This document shows positions 1 through 5,318 of a stretch of 5,318 bases of DNA, one piece after another. Position 1 is the stretch's first letter, and every line of letters begins with the position of its first letter. This DNA is from Anaerolineae bacterium (GTDB taxonomy: Bacteria; Chloroflexota; Anaerolineae; B4-G1; SLSP01), in assembly GCA_016927095.1 (NCBI GenBank), contig JAFGNI010000285.1:1-5318 (forward strand), written 5' to 3'. The notes under the pieces were generated by a model. The model had not been told where the DNA came from. It saw only the letters and a program-made list of their open reading frames with translations, and searched no databases. The position numbers were made by a program, and so were the translations under genes.

Positions 1-1968
1 GGCGTTAAGGTGGTTCCTTGGGACTTCGACACGCTCTTCGCCCCCCTCGGGCCGCCTGTCCGGCGCACCGAGGTACTGCCGGTGCAGGAGATCTTCGAGT
101 CCCCGTCGGGGAAGGCTCTGATCGACTTCGGACAGAACCTAGTCGGTAGATTGCGGATCAAGGTCAGCGGGCCGGCGGGACAGACGATCACACTGCGGCA
201 CGCCGAGGTCTTGGAGAACGGTGAGTTGGGCACGCGACCGTTGCGCCACGCCAAGGCGACGGACCGCTATACCCTGCGCGGTAGCGACGCCACAGCGCCT
301 GAGGTCTGGGAGCCCCGTTTCACCTTCCACGGCTTCCGCTATGCCGAGGTGGATGGCTGGCCCGGTGAGATCGACAAGGACGCCATCGAAGCCGTCGTCT
401 GCCACTCCGACATGGAGCGCACCGGTTGGTTCGAGTGCTCCAACCCGCTGATCAACCAGCTGCATCAGAATGTCGTTTGGGGTATGCGCGGCAACTTCCT
501 GAGTATTCCTACCGACTGCCCACAGCGCGACGAACGGCTTGGCTGGACCGGTGACATTGAGGTGTTCTCGCCGACCGCGAGCTTCCTCTATGACTCTGCG
601 GGATTCTTGCAGTCCTGGCTGGCGGATCTGGCAGCGGATCAGGATGAGACCGGTGGCGTGCCCTTCGTGATCCCCGACATCATGGGGCGCAAGGGATCGG
701 CGGGTGCTGCATGGGGAGATGCGGCCACGGTTGTCCCGTGGGTGCTCTACCAGCGCTTCGGCGATAAGAAGATCCTGGCGGATCAGTTTGCGAGTATGAA
801 GGCCTGGGTGGACCTGATCGACAAGCTGGCCGGCGAGAACCGGCTTTGGGACACCGGGTTCCAGTTCGGTGACTGGCTCGACCCGGCGGCGCCGCCCGAC
901 AACCCCGGTGCAGCCCTGACGCCGGGCTACATCGTCGCGACGGCCTATCTGGTGCGGTCAGCGGAGATCGTGGCGGAGACCGCACAGATCCTCGGTCGGG
1001 ATGAGGAGGCTGTGCACTATACGGCTCTTGCCAACGAAGTTCGCCAGGCCTTCCAGCACGAATACGTCACGCCGGCAGGGCGCATCCTGGGCGACGCGGC
1101 AACGGCCTACGCCCTCGCCCTCCAGTTCGCGCTGCTGCCCGAGGGTTCCCAGCGCGAGCACGCCGGCGAGCGGCTTGTGGCGCTGGTCCGTGGCAACGGT
1201 TTCCGCATCAACACCGGCTTCGTGGGCACGCCCCTGATCTGCGATGCGCTCTGCAGTCAGGGCCACATCACGACCGCCTACCGGTTACTCACCCAGACAG
1301 AGAACCCGTCGTGGCTGTATCCCGTGACGATGGGCGCGACGACGGTCTGGGAGCGGTGGGATAGTATGCTGCCCGACGGGTCCATCAACCCGGGCGAGAT
1401 GACCTCCTTCAACCACTACGCCCTCGGCGCCGTCGCCGACTGGATGCACCGCACCTTGGCCGGCCTCGCCCCGGATGCCCCTGGTTACCACAGGTTGGAC
1501 TTGTCGCCCAGCCCCGGTGGCGGTCTCACCTACGCCACGGCACGCCATCTCACGCCCTATGGTATGGCATCGTGCTCGTGGCAGCTCACCGATGAGGGCA
1601 TCACCGTCGAGGTCGAGGTGCCGCCGAACACCACCGCGCGCGTGACCCTGCCAGGCAAAGAGAATGAGCCGTTCGATGTCGCTGCAGGCAGCCACGCCTG
1701 GACCTACGCGTACGAAGCACCGGGCGCCAAGCGCAAGCCCATTACCCTCGACAGCACCATCGGTGAGCTTCTTGATGGCGAAGTGGCCTTTGCGGCAGTG
1801 ATGCAGGCGGTACCTGGTCGTCACCACGGCGCGTCGATGGGCATTCTGAGTCAGGAAGACACGACCTTGCGGGACGCCTTTGGCTTTATGCCGGGCAGCG
1901 AGGAGGTCTTGCAGATCATTGAGAAGGCGCTAGAGGAGGTTGATCATGAAAGCACTCGTCGTCTATGA
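1..1968 (+). CDS. Alpha-L-rhamnosidase, glycoside hydrolase family 78 (5' end outside window)
   Basis: Inverting glycosidase expected to release terminal alpha-L-rhamnose from plant glycosides or polysaccharides. The reading frame is open to base 1. The GTG at 10 is only the first start codon in view, because the protein begins directly in the rhamnosidase beta-sandwich domain (from GTG-10, residues about 15-118, with DFGQNLVG at 39-46). GH78 enzymes are usually much longer, so an N-terminal domain is missing here and any signal peptide cannot be judged. The (alpha/alpha)6 barrel runs about 128-480. It carries the CPQRDERLGWTGD motif (170-182), with E175 the expected general acid, and VWERWDS (446-452), with E448 the expected general base. 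Both assignments come from family knowledge. A C-terminal beta domain spans about 485-565. An unusual, mostly helical tail of about 70 residues (577-645) follows. The 3' end overlaps the flavodoxin gene by 23 nt. Family call very secure; exact substrate unknown. Confidence 0.95.
   Translation, partial: GVKVVPWDFDTLFAPLGPPVRRTEVLPVQEIFESPSGKALIDFGQNLVGRLRIKVSGPAGQTITLRHAEVLENGELGTRPLRHAKATDRYTLRGSDATAPEVWEPRFTFHGFRYAEVDGWPGEIDKDAIEAVVCHSDMERTGWFECSNPLINQLHQNVVWGMRGNFLSIPTDCPQRDERLGWTGDIEVFSPTASFLYDSAGFLQSWLADLAADQDETGGVPFVIPDIMGRKGSAGAAWGDAATVVPWVLYQRFGDKKILADQFASMKAWVDLIDKLAGENRLWDTGFQFGDWLDPAAPPDNPGAALTPGYIVATAYLVRSAEIVAETAQILGRDEEAVHYTALANEVRQAFQHEYVTPAGRILGDAATAYALALQFALLPEGSQREHAGERLVALVRGNGFRINTGFVGTPLICDALCSQGHITTAYRLLTQTENPSWLYPVTMGATTVWERWDSMLPDGSINPGEMTSFNHYALGAVADWMHRTLAGLAPDAPGYHRLDLSPSPGGGLTYATARHLTPYGMASCSWQLTDEGITVEVEVPPNTTARVTLPGKENEPFDVAAGSHAWTYAYEAPGAKRKPITLDSTIGELLDGEVAFAAVMQAVPGRHHGASMGILSQEDTTLRDAFGFMPGSEEVLQIIEKALEEVDHESTRRL
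1933..1940 (+). promoter_or_regulatory. Ribosome binding site of the flavodoxin gene, inside the rhamnosidase gene
   Basis: GAGGAGGT lies 5 nt before the ATG at 1946. It fixes that ATG as the start rather than the in-frame TTG at 1940, which overlaps the site itself. Because it is embedded in rhamnosidase codons, ribosomes finishing that gene could re-initiate here. Confidence 0.8.
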
Positions 1969-2416
1969 TTCTGTCTTCGGGAACACGGAGAAGGTCGCGC
2001 AGGCGATGGGGGAGGCGCTGTCGGCACGCGCAGACGTGGAAACCCGTAGGGTTGCGGACACCAAGCCCGCGGACCTTACCGGCGTCGACGTCTTGGTCGT
2101 CGGTTCCCCCACGCGGGCGTTCAGCCCCACGCCCGACACAAAGAAGCTACTCAACGCGATCCCGGCCAAGGGACTGCAGGGCACCAAGGTCGCGGCGTTC
2201 GACACCCGCATCTCGGTGGAGAAGACCAACAACGCATTCCTGAGCTTTATGGTCAGCATCTTCGGATATGCTGCCAAGCCCATCGCCAAGCGGCTGACCC
2301 GAAAGGGCGGCACGGAGGTTATGGCGCCTGAGGGCTTCTTCGTCGAGGGCACCGAAGGACCCCTGACCGAGGGTGAGCTCGAGCGTGCCAAGGCCTGGGT
2401 TACCCAGATCGTCTAG
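1946..2416 (+). CDS. Flavodoxin-family protein (FMN-binding electron carrier)
   Basis: A 156-residue single-domain flavodoxin-like protein, about the usual length of a short flavodoxin, presumably cytoplasmic. It opens with a beta strand and the FMN-phosphate loop S9-V-F-G-N-T14. The second flavin loop is GSPTRAFSPT (53-62). The third is AFDTRI (84-89), in place of the more usual acidic-aromatic loop, so this is the variant sub-family often annotated as flavodoxin domain protein rather than classical FldA. The conserved C-terminal GPLTEGELERAKAW (138-151) also fits that sub-family. No signal peptide or membrane segment is seen. Start ATG-1946 is chosen for its strong Shine-Dalgarno. It overlaps the rhamnosidase stop region by 23 nt, so the two are cotranscribed and probably coupled. 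The redox partner is not evident; the nearby iron-sulfur genes lie in a separately promoted unit. Family secure, role unknown. Confidence 0.9.
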   Translation: MKALVVYDSVFGNTEKVAQAMGEALSARADVETRRVADTKPADLTGVDVLVVGSPTRAFSPTPDTKKLLNAIPAKGLQGTKVAAFDTRISVEKTNNAFLSFMVSIFGYAAKPIAKRLTRKGGTEVMAPEGFFVEGTEGPLTEGELERAKAWVTQIV

Positions 2417-2432
2417 TACGTGAAGCTGCACC

Positions 2433-2455
2433 ACTCGCTCCTCTGTAGGGCGAGT
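2433..2455 (+). terminator. Hairpin 16 nt after the flavodoxin stop, possible terminator
   Basis: ACTCGCTC (2433-2440) pairs with GGGCGAGT (2448-2455) in an 8-bp stem with one G-U pair and a 7-nt loop. Its position just after the stop codon fits a transcript end, but no T-run follows, so intrinsic termination is uncertain. It could instead be an mRNA 3'-end stabiliser. Confidence 0.4.
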
Positions 2456-2466
2456 AGCTGACTCGT

Positions 2467-2498
2467 CCACGCGCGAACCAACCCTTTCGCGCGCGTGG
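2467..2498 (+). terminator. Second GC-rich hairpin in the intergenic region, possible terminator
   Basis: CCACGCGCG (2467-2475) and CGCGCGTGG (2490-2498) are perfect 9-bp inverted repeats around a 14-nt loop. Because the arms are CG repeats, a second register is possible: CGCGCGAA with TTCGCGCG around an 8-nt loop. No T-tract follows. With the hairpin at 2433-2455 it makes a tandem structure between two transcription units, plausible for U-tract-less termination. Confidence 0.45.
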
Positions 2499-2623
2499 CT
2501 CCGCGCTCACGCCCTGCACTCTTGTTGCGCTATGCTCCTGCTGCGGCCAGCTCGGCTGGAAGAGCCTCTTGAGCACCATGCCATCTGTCTGACCTGCTTA
2601 GCCTGCGGACGTGTGCCCCTCTC
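2499..2623. other. Non-coding stretch between hairpins and promoter
   Basis: No credible gene on either strand. Two small inverted repeats are visible: CCAGC-TCG-GCTGG (2547-2559) and AAGAG-C-CTCTT (2560-2570), directly adjacent. The second has too small a centre to be an RNA hairpin but could be a protein-binding site about 55 bp upstream of the -35 box. No function can be assigned. Confidence 0.4.
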
Positions 2624-2652
2624 TTGACATCGCTGCGATCTACCGGTATAAT
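2624..2652 (+). promoter_or_regulatory. Perfect-consensus sigma-70 promoter for the GntR-family regulator gene
   Basis: TTGACA (2624-2629) and TATAAT (2647-2652) are separated by exactly 17 nt, matching the housekeeping consensus at all 12 positions. Transcription would begin near 2659-2661 and give a leader of about 43 nt before the GTG at 2703. Consensus strength implies that control must come from a repressor. Two perfect palindromes lie in the promoter: ATCGC-T-GCGAT (2629-2639) in the spacer, and TACCGGTA (2641-2648), which overlaps the -10 box. Confidence 0.85.
2629..2648. promoter_or_regulatory. Candidate operator palindromes within the promoter
   Basis: ATCGC-T-GCGAT (2629-2639) and TACCGGTA (2641-2648) are perfect palindromes between and over the -35 and -10 elements, where a bound repressor would block RNA polymerase. 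The downstream gene encodes a GntR-family regulator, and such proteins commonly autoregulate. Neither sequence matches the classic FadR-type TNGTNNNACNA pattern, so the link to this regulator is inference. Confidence 0.3.
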
Positions 2653-2660
2653 CGTTCAAC

Positions 2661-2678
2661 CTTTCGGATCTTTCAGAT
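2661..2678 (+). repeat. Tandem 9-nt direct repeat in the leader of the regulator gene
   Basis: CTTTCGGAT (2661-2669) is followed at once by CTTTCAGAT (2670-2678), with one mismatch. The pair begins at about the predicted transcription start, so it may be a binding site for a regulator gripping one face of the helix, or a chance duplication. Confidence 0.45.
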
Positions 2679-2702
2679 GGATACAATCGATAGGAGAGTG
2701 TC

Positions 2703-3392
2703 GTGGAACAAATGCCCTTTATGGAGACGATTACCCAGTACTTGATCGAGACTGGGCCAAAAGGGTGTGATGATGAACCGGTTAAGCTCCCGTCGTTGGG
2801 CGACCTCGCCAAGGAGATGGGCGTCAGCCGGGGCAAGCTGCGCGAGGAGTTGATCGCCGCGCAGGCCTATGGCGTTGTCGAGATGCGTCCCGGCGACGGC
2901 ACCTACGTCAATGCCTTCGACTTCTATGCCGCTGTCCGTCCTGCCGTCGTCTATAGCATCGCCTGCGACCGGAGCAACTTCGACCACTTCCGCAAGCTGC
3001 GCGCCCACCTCGAGGTCGCCTTCTGGGACGAGGCAACCCGGGCGTTGGACCAGGACGATCTCACCGAGCTGGAAGCCATCGTGGCGCGGGCCGGCCGCAA
3101 ACTCGCCAGCAAGCCGATCCAGATCCCGCACGACGAGCATCGCGAACTGCATATGCGCATCTTCTCAAAGCTGGGGAACCCCTTCGTCCAGGGGCTTCTC
3201 AAGGCCTATTGGGATGCTTATGAGGCGGTGGAGCTTCATCTCTTCTTCGAGCTCAGCTACTACACTGAGATGTGGAACAGCCACCGCGCGATGGTCGAGG
3301 CGCTGCGCGCCAACCAAGGGGCACGGGGACGGGACGTGCTGGCGCAGCACTTCACGATATTGGAGAATCGCTTGCAGACGCCCGATCGATAG
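2703..3392 (+). CDS. GntR-family transcriptional regulator, FadR/FCD type
   Basis: A 229-residue DNA-binding regulator of normal length for the FadR subfamily. The N-terminal winged helix-turn-helix covers about residues 5-70. LPSLGDLAKEMGVSRGKLRE (29-48) is the HTH and MRPGDGTYV (61-69) is the wing. Residues about 90-222 form the helical FCD ligand-binding domain. Expected metal or ligand contacts include H150, H194 (in NSH) and H216. The position four residues before H150, normally Asp in the D-x3-H motif, is H146 here, with D144 and E145 adjacent. The GTG start is supported by AGGAG at 2692-2696, six nt upstream; in-frame ATGs at 2712 and 2721 are spaced too far from it. The gene has its own consensus promoter and sits upstream of the glutamate synthase-like gene in the same direction, so it probably controls that operon and itself. 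The effector, likely an organic or amino acid, cannot be read from the sequence. Confidence 0.93.
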   Translation: MEQMPFMETITQYLIETGPKGCDDEPVKLPSLGDLAKEMGVSRGKLREELIAAQAYGVVEMRPGDGTYVNAFDFYAAVRPAVVYSIACDRSNFDHFRKLRAHLEVAFWDEATRALDQDDLTELEAIVARAGRKLASKPIQIPHDEHRELHMRIFSKLGNPFVQGLLKAYWDAYEAVELHLFFELSYYTEMWNSHRAMVEALRANQGARGRDVLAQHFTILENRLQTPDR

Positions 3393-3461
3393 CGGACCGG
3401 CGGAGGTCGGGTCCGGCACAGAGCTCGGGGGGGCTCGCCGGGGTGCCTGATCGGGTCCGCT
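3391..3461. repeat. Inverted repeat spanning the regulator-glutamate synthase spacer
   Basis: AGCGGACC (3391-3398) and GGTCCGCT (3454-3461) are perfect 8-bp complements 55 nt apart. The left arm also competes with GGTCC at 3410-3414. The spacer between them is very GC-rich and includes a run of seven G. It may fold as an attenuating or terminating structure between the two genes, or hold paired protein sites. No T-run follows. Confidence 0.4.
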
Positions 3462-3472
3462 GCACCATACCG

Positions 3473-3484
3473 TTGGTTTGCCAA
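3473..3484. promoter_or_regulatory. Candidate operator TTGG-TTTG-CCAA just upstream of the glutamate synthase RBS
   Basis: A perfect 4-bp inverted repeat with a 4-nt centre ends 3 nt before the Shine-Dalgarno run. It resembles the TTGGTNNNACCAA operators of some FadR-family regulators (PdhR/LldR type) but is one base short, so it is a weak match. No clear -35/-10 pair is seen in 3393-3503, so a separate promoter for the next gene is not supported. Confidence 0.25.
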
Positions 3485-3487
3485 GCC

Positions 3488-3498
3488 AGGAGGAGGGG
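3488..3498 (+). promoter_or_regulatory. Strong ribosome binding site of the glutamate synthase-like gene
   Basis: AGGAGGAGGGG ends 5 nt before the ATG at 3504 and decides that start. It is among the strongest Shine-Dalgarno sequences in the window, which suggests high expression. Confidence 0.75.
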
Positions 3499-3503
3499 AA
3501 GCG

Positions 3504-5021
3504 ATGGCGTTCACAATGCTTACGCCGGAGTTCCGCATTGAGCGGGACGAGGCGCGCTGCATCGCATGTCAGGTCTGCGTGCGCCAGTGCGCCAACGACT
3601 GTCACGAGTACGATGCCGGTGAGGACTGCGTCTACAGTGACTACGCCCGCTGTGTCGGCTGTCACCGCTGCGTGACGCTCTGTCCCACCGGCGCGCTGAC
3701 CATCAGGCAGAACCCCCTGGAGTTCCGGCCCAACGCCAACTGGACGGGCGACCGGCTCCGCAACATCTACAAGCAGGCTGAGACCGGCGGCATCCTGCTC
3801 TCGGGGATGGGCTGTGACCGCCCCTACCCGATCTACTTCGACCATCTGCTCCTCAACGCCTCGCAGGTGACTAATCCCTCCATCGATCCGCTGCGCGAGC
3901 CGATGGAGCTACGCACCTACATTGGCCGCAAACCCGATCGGGTTGAGGTCATTCAGGGGGTGGACGGGGTCTCGCTAGTCACCGAGATGGCGCCGCAGCT
4001 GATCTTGGAGACCCCGATTATGTTCTCGGCGATGTCCTATGGCTCCATCAGCTACAACGCCTGCCTCTCGTTGGCCCGCGCTGCCAAGCAGAGCGGCATC
4101 ATGTACAACACCGGCGAAGGTGGCCTGCATCCCGATCTCTACGAGTATGGCCCCTACACGATCGCCCAGGTGGCCTCCGGTCGTTTCGGCGTGCACTCGA
4201 CCTATCTCGAGACTGCGGCGGCGCTGGAGATCAAGATCGGCCAGGGCGCCAAGCCCGGCATCGGCGGTCACCTCCCCGGCGAGAAGGTCTCCGCCGACGT
4301 CTCCAGGACGCGTATGATCCCCGAGGGCACCGACGCGCTCTCGCCGGCCCCGCATCATGACATCTACTCCATCGAGGACCTGCGGCAGCTGATCTACGCG
4401 CTGAAGGAGGCCGTCGACTATCAGAAGCCGGTAGGCGTCAAGATCGCCGCTGTGCACAACATCGCCCCGATCGCCAGCGGCATCGCCCGCGCTGGCGCCG
4501 ACTACATCGCTATCGATGGCATCCGTGGCGGCACCGGCGCCGCGCCGACCATCATCCGCAACAATGTGGGCATCCCCATCGAGTTGGCCATCGCGGCGGT
4601 CGACACCCGCCTGCGCCAGGAGGGCATTCGGAACGAGGTCTCCCTGATCGGCGCCGGCTCCATACGCAACAGTGGCGACGTGATGAAGCTCATCGCCCTG
4701 GGCGCCGACGCGGCCTACATCGGCACCGCCGCCCTGGTTGCGATGGGCTGCCACGTCTGCCAGAAGTGCTACACGGGCAAGTGCAACTGGGGCATTGCGA
4801 CGCAGGATCCCTATCTGACCAAGCGCCTCAACCCCAACATCGGCAGCCGGCGCCTGGCCAACTTGATCCGCGCCTGGTCGCTGGAGATCAAGGAGATGCT
4901 GGGTGGGATGGGCATCAACGCCATCGAGAGCCTGCGCAGCAACCGCGATCACCTGCGCGGGGTGGGGCTCAATGAGGTCGAATTGGACGCGTTGGGCGTC
5001 AAGGCTGCAGGCATCGCCTAA
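3504..5021 (+). CDS. Ferredoxin-fused FMN-binding glutamate synthase subunit (archaeal-type GltB central domain)
   Basis: A 505-residue cytoplasmic iron-sulfur flavoprotein expected to carry the synthase half-reaction, 2-oxoglutarate plus ammonia to glutamate. The N-terminus is a 2[4Fe-4S] ferredoxin domain with C19/C22/C25/C29 and C50/C53/C56/C60. Residues about 100-485 are the FMN-binding (beta/alpha)8 domain: TGEGG (203-207), KPGIGGHLPGEKV (250-262), HHDIYSIEDL (284-293), GIRGGTGAAP (339-348) and the phosphate-loop GAGSIR (383-388). The 3Fe-4S motif C416-x5-C422-x4-C427 follows, with an extra C419 inside it. It lacks the N-terminal amidotransferase and C-terminal GXGXG domains of full-length bacterial GltB (about 1500 residues), so those must be separate subunits, as in archaeal-type enzymes. 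A second iron-sulfur protein gene follows by 25 nt, supporting an operon under the upstream GntR regulator. A related activity such as N-methylglutamate synthase, or an uncharacterised paralogue, cannot be excluded. Confidence 0.93.
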   Translation: MAFTMLTPEFRIERDEARCIACQVCVRQCANDCHEYDAGEDCVYSDYARCVGCHRCVTLCPTGALTIRQNPLEFRPNANWTGDRLRNIYKQAETGGILLSGMGCDRPYPIYFDHLLLNASQVTNPSIDPLREPMELRTYIGRKPDRVEVIQGVDGVSLVTEMAPQLILETPIMFSAMSYGSISYNACLSLARAAKQSGIMYNTGEGGLHPDLYEYGPYTIAQVASGRFGVHSTYLETAAALEIKIGQGAKPGIGGHLPGEKVSADVSRTRMIPEGTDALSPAPHHDIYSIEDLRQLIYALKEAVDYQKPVGVKIAAVHNIAPIASGIARAGADYIAIDGIRGGTGAAPTIIRNNVGIPIELAIAAVDTRLRQEGIRNEVSLIGAGSIRNSGDVMKLIALGADAAYIGTAALVAMGCHVCQKCYTGKCNWGIATQDPYLTKRLNPNIGSRRLANLIRAWSLEIKEMLGGMGINAIESLRSNRDHLRGVGLNEVELDALGVKAAGIA

Positions 5022-5032
5022 GGTCGGGACGA

Positions 5033-5042
5033 GGGGGAGGGG
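5033..5042 (+). promoter_or_regulatory. Ribosome binding site of the terminal iron-sulfur protein gene
   Basis: GGGGGAGGGG, containing GGAGG at 5036-5040, lies 4-6 nt before the ATG at 5047 and selects it. It sits in the 25-nt gap after the glutamate synthase-like stop, consistent with one polycistronic mRNA. Confidence 0.65.
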
Positions 5043-5046
5043 AACG

Positions 5047-5318
5047 ATGAAGCGGATCTACGTCAACGAAGAATACTGCATCGGCTGTCGTTTGTGTGAG
5101 ATCCATTGTGCCGTTCAGCACTCGCGGTCCAAGAAGATCATCAAGGCCTTCAGGGAAGAGATGCCGCGGGCGCTGGCTCGCGTGTTGGTCGAGGAGGAGG
5201 GCCCACTCTCTTTCGCGATGCCATGCCGCCACTGCGAGGACGCCCCGTGCATCGAGGCCTGCATCGTCGGCGCGATGCACCGCGATGAGGAGACCGGCGC
5301 CGTTCTCTGCGACGAGGA
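5047..5318 (+). CDS. 4Fe-4S ferredoxin-type electron-transfer subunit (3' end outside window)
   Basis: Ninety codons are visible and the frame is open to the window edge. The protein starts MKRIYVNEEYCIGCRLC. It has a first cysteine set C11/C14/C17/C21 and a second C60/C63/C68/C72, spaced as in the DmsB/HycB-like multi-cluster ferredoxin family. C88 probably opens a third motif that the edge cuts off. No signal peptide is present, so it should be a cytoplasmic electron-transfer subunit. Position 25 nt after the ferredoxin-glutamate synthase gene implies that it wires that enzyme to a reductant, probably through a flavin oxidoreductase encoded further on. That last step is inference from how split glutamate synthase operons are usually built. 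Final length and cluster number cannot be determined here. Confidence 0.9.
   Translation, partial: MKRIYVNEEYCIGCRLCEIHCAVQHSRSKKIIKAFREEMPRALARVLVEEEGPLSFAMPCRHCEDAPCIEACIVGAMHRDEETGAVLCDE

Noticed and set aside
10..12. GTG as the true start of the rhamnosidase
   Set aside because: The frame is open upstream to base 1 and the protein would lack the N-terminal part normal for GH78, so the gene is cut by the window edge.
1285..1827. 180-codon open frame on the - strand inside the rhamnosidase gene
   Set aside because: No domain and no independent start signals; a shadow of a conserved catalytic region that includes the WERWD motif.
1940..1942. TTG start adding two residues to the flavodoxin
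   Set aside because: It overlaps the Shine-Dalgarno sequence; ATG-1946 has correct spacing and gives the typical flavodoxin N-terminus.
2507..2836. 109-codon - strand frame across the intergenic region and the regulator start
   Set aside because: It runs through the consensus promoter and the HTH codons of the regulator, and its product is low-complexity Ser/Arg-rich with no family resemblance.
2686..3392. ATCGATAG present at both 2686-2693 and 3385-3392, flanking the regulator gene
   Set aside because: An 8-mer twice in about 700 nt, once overlapping the ribosome binding site and once a stop codon, is most likely chance; no mobile-element features accompany it.
3975..4952. 325-codon open frame on the - strand opposite the glutamate synthase-like gene
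   Set aside because: Its composition is Gly/Ala/Asp/Val-rich without a recognisable domain. It mirrors the high-GC codon pattern of a strongly recognised gene.
1..5318. CRISPR array, tRNA/rRNA, insertion sequence or prophage signals
   Set aside because: No spaced repeats, cloverleaf, terminal inverted repeats or transposase/integrase motifs were seen on either strand.

Overview
The window is GC-rich bacterial DNA with all genes on the + strand. It is dense except for one 286-nt gap. Start codons are ATG and GTG with strong purine-rich ribosome binding sites, and one promoter matches the vegetative sigma-70 consensus exactly. The gene content is a GH78 glycosidase, an archaeal-type ferredoxin-fused glutamate synthase subunit, iron-sulfur proteins and a flavodoxin. 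This suggests an anaerobic or facultative high-GC lineage such as Chloroflexota/Thermomicrobia or a deep Actinomycetota/Bacillota group. The phylum is a guess from gene style and is not demonstrated.

Region 1 (1-2416) holds the 3' part of a large alpha-L-rhamnosidase gene, whose 5' end lies outside the window. It overlaps by 23 nt a small flavodoxin-family gene whose ribosome binding site sits inside the rhamnosidase coding sequence, so the two are probably translationally coupled.

Region 2 (2417-2702) is non-coding. Two hairpins without U-tracts follow the flavodoxin and may end the first transcript. A perfect TTGACA-17 nt-TATAAT promoter, overlaid with small palindromes and followed by a 9-nt tandem repeat, starts the second unit.

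Region 3 (2703-5318) begins with a GntR-family regulator of the FadR/FCD type. After a structured 111-nt spacer comes a 505-residue protein that joins a 2[4Fe-4S] ferredoxin domain to an FMN- and 3Fe-4S-binding glutamate synthase domain. The window ends inside a second iron-sulfur protein gene, 25 nt downstream. This is the layout of a split (archaeal-type) glutamate synthase operon. In such operons the amidotransferase, the GXGXG domain and the flavin reductase are separate genes, so they would be expected beyond the right edge. The FCD regulator is the likely local, possibly autoregulated, switch. No transposon, CRISPR array, tRNA or rRNA was seen. The window looks like ordinary metabolic operons with a few points worth checking, not a clearly new system.
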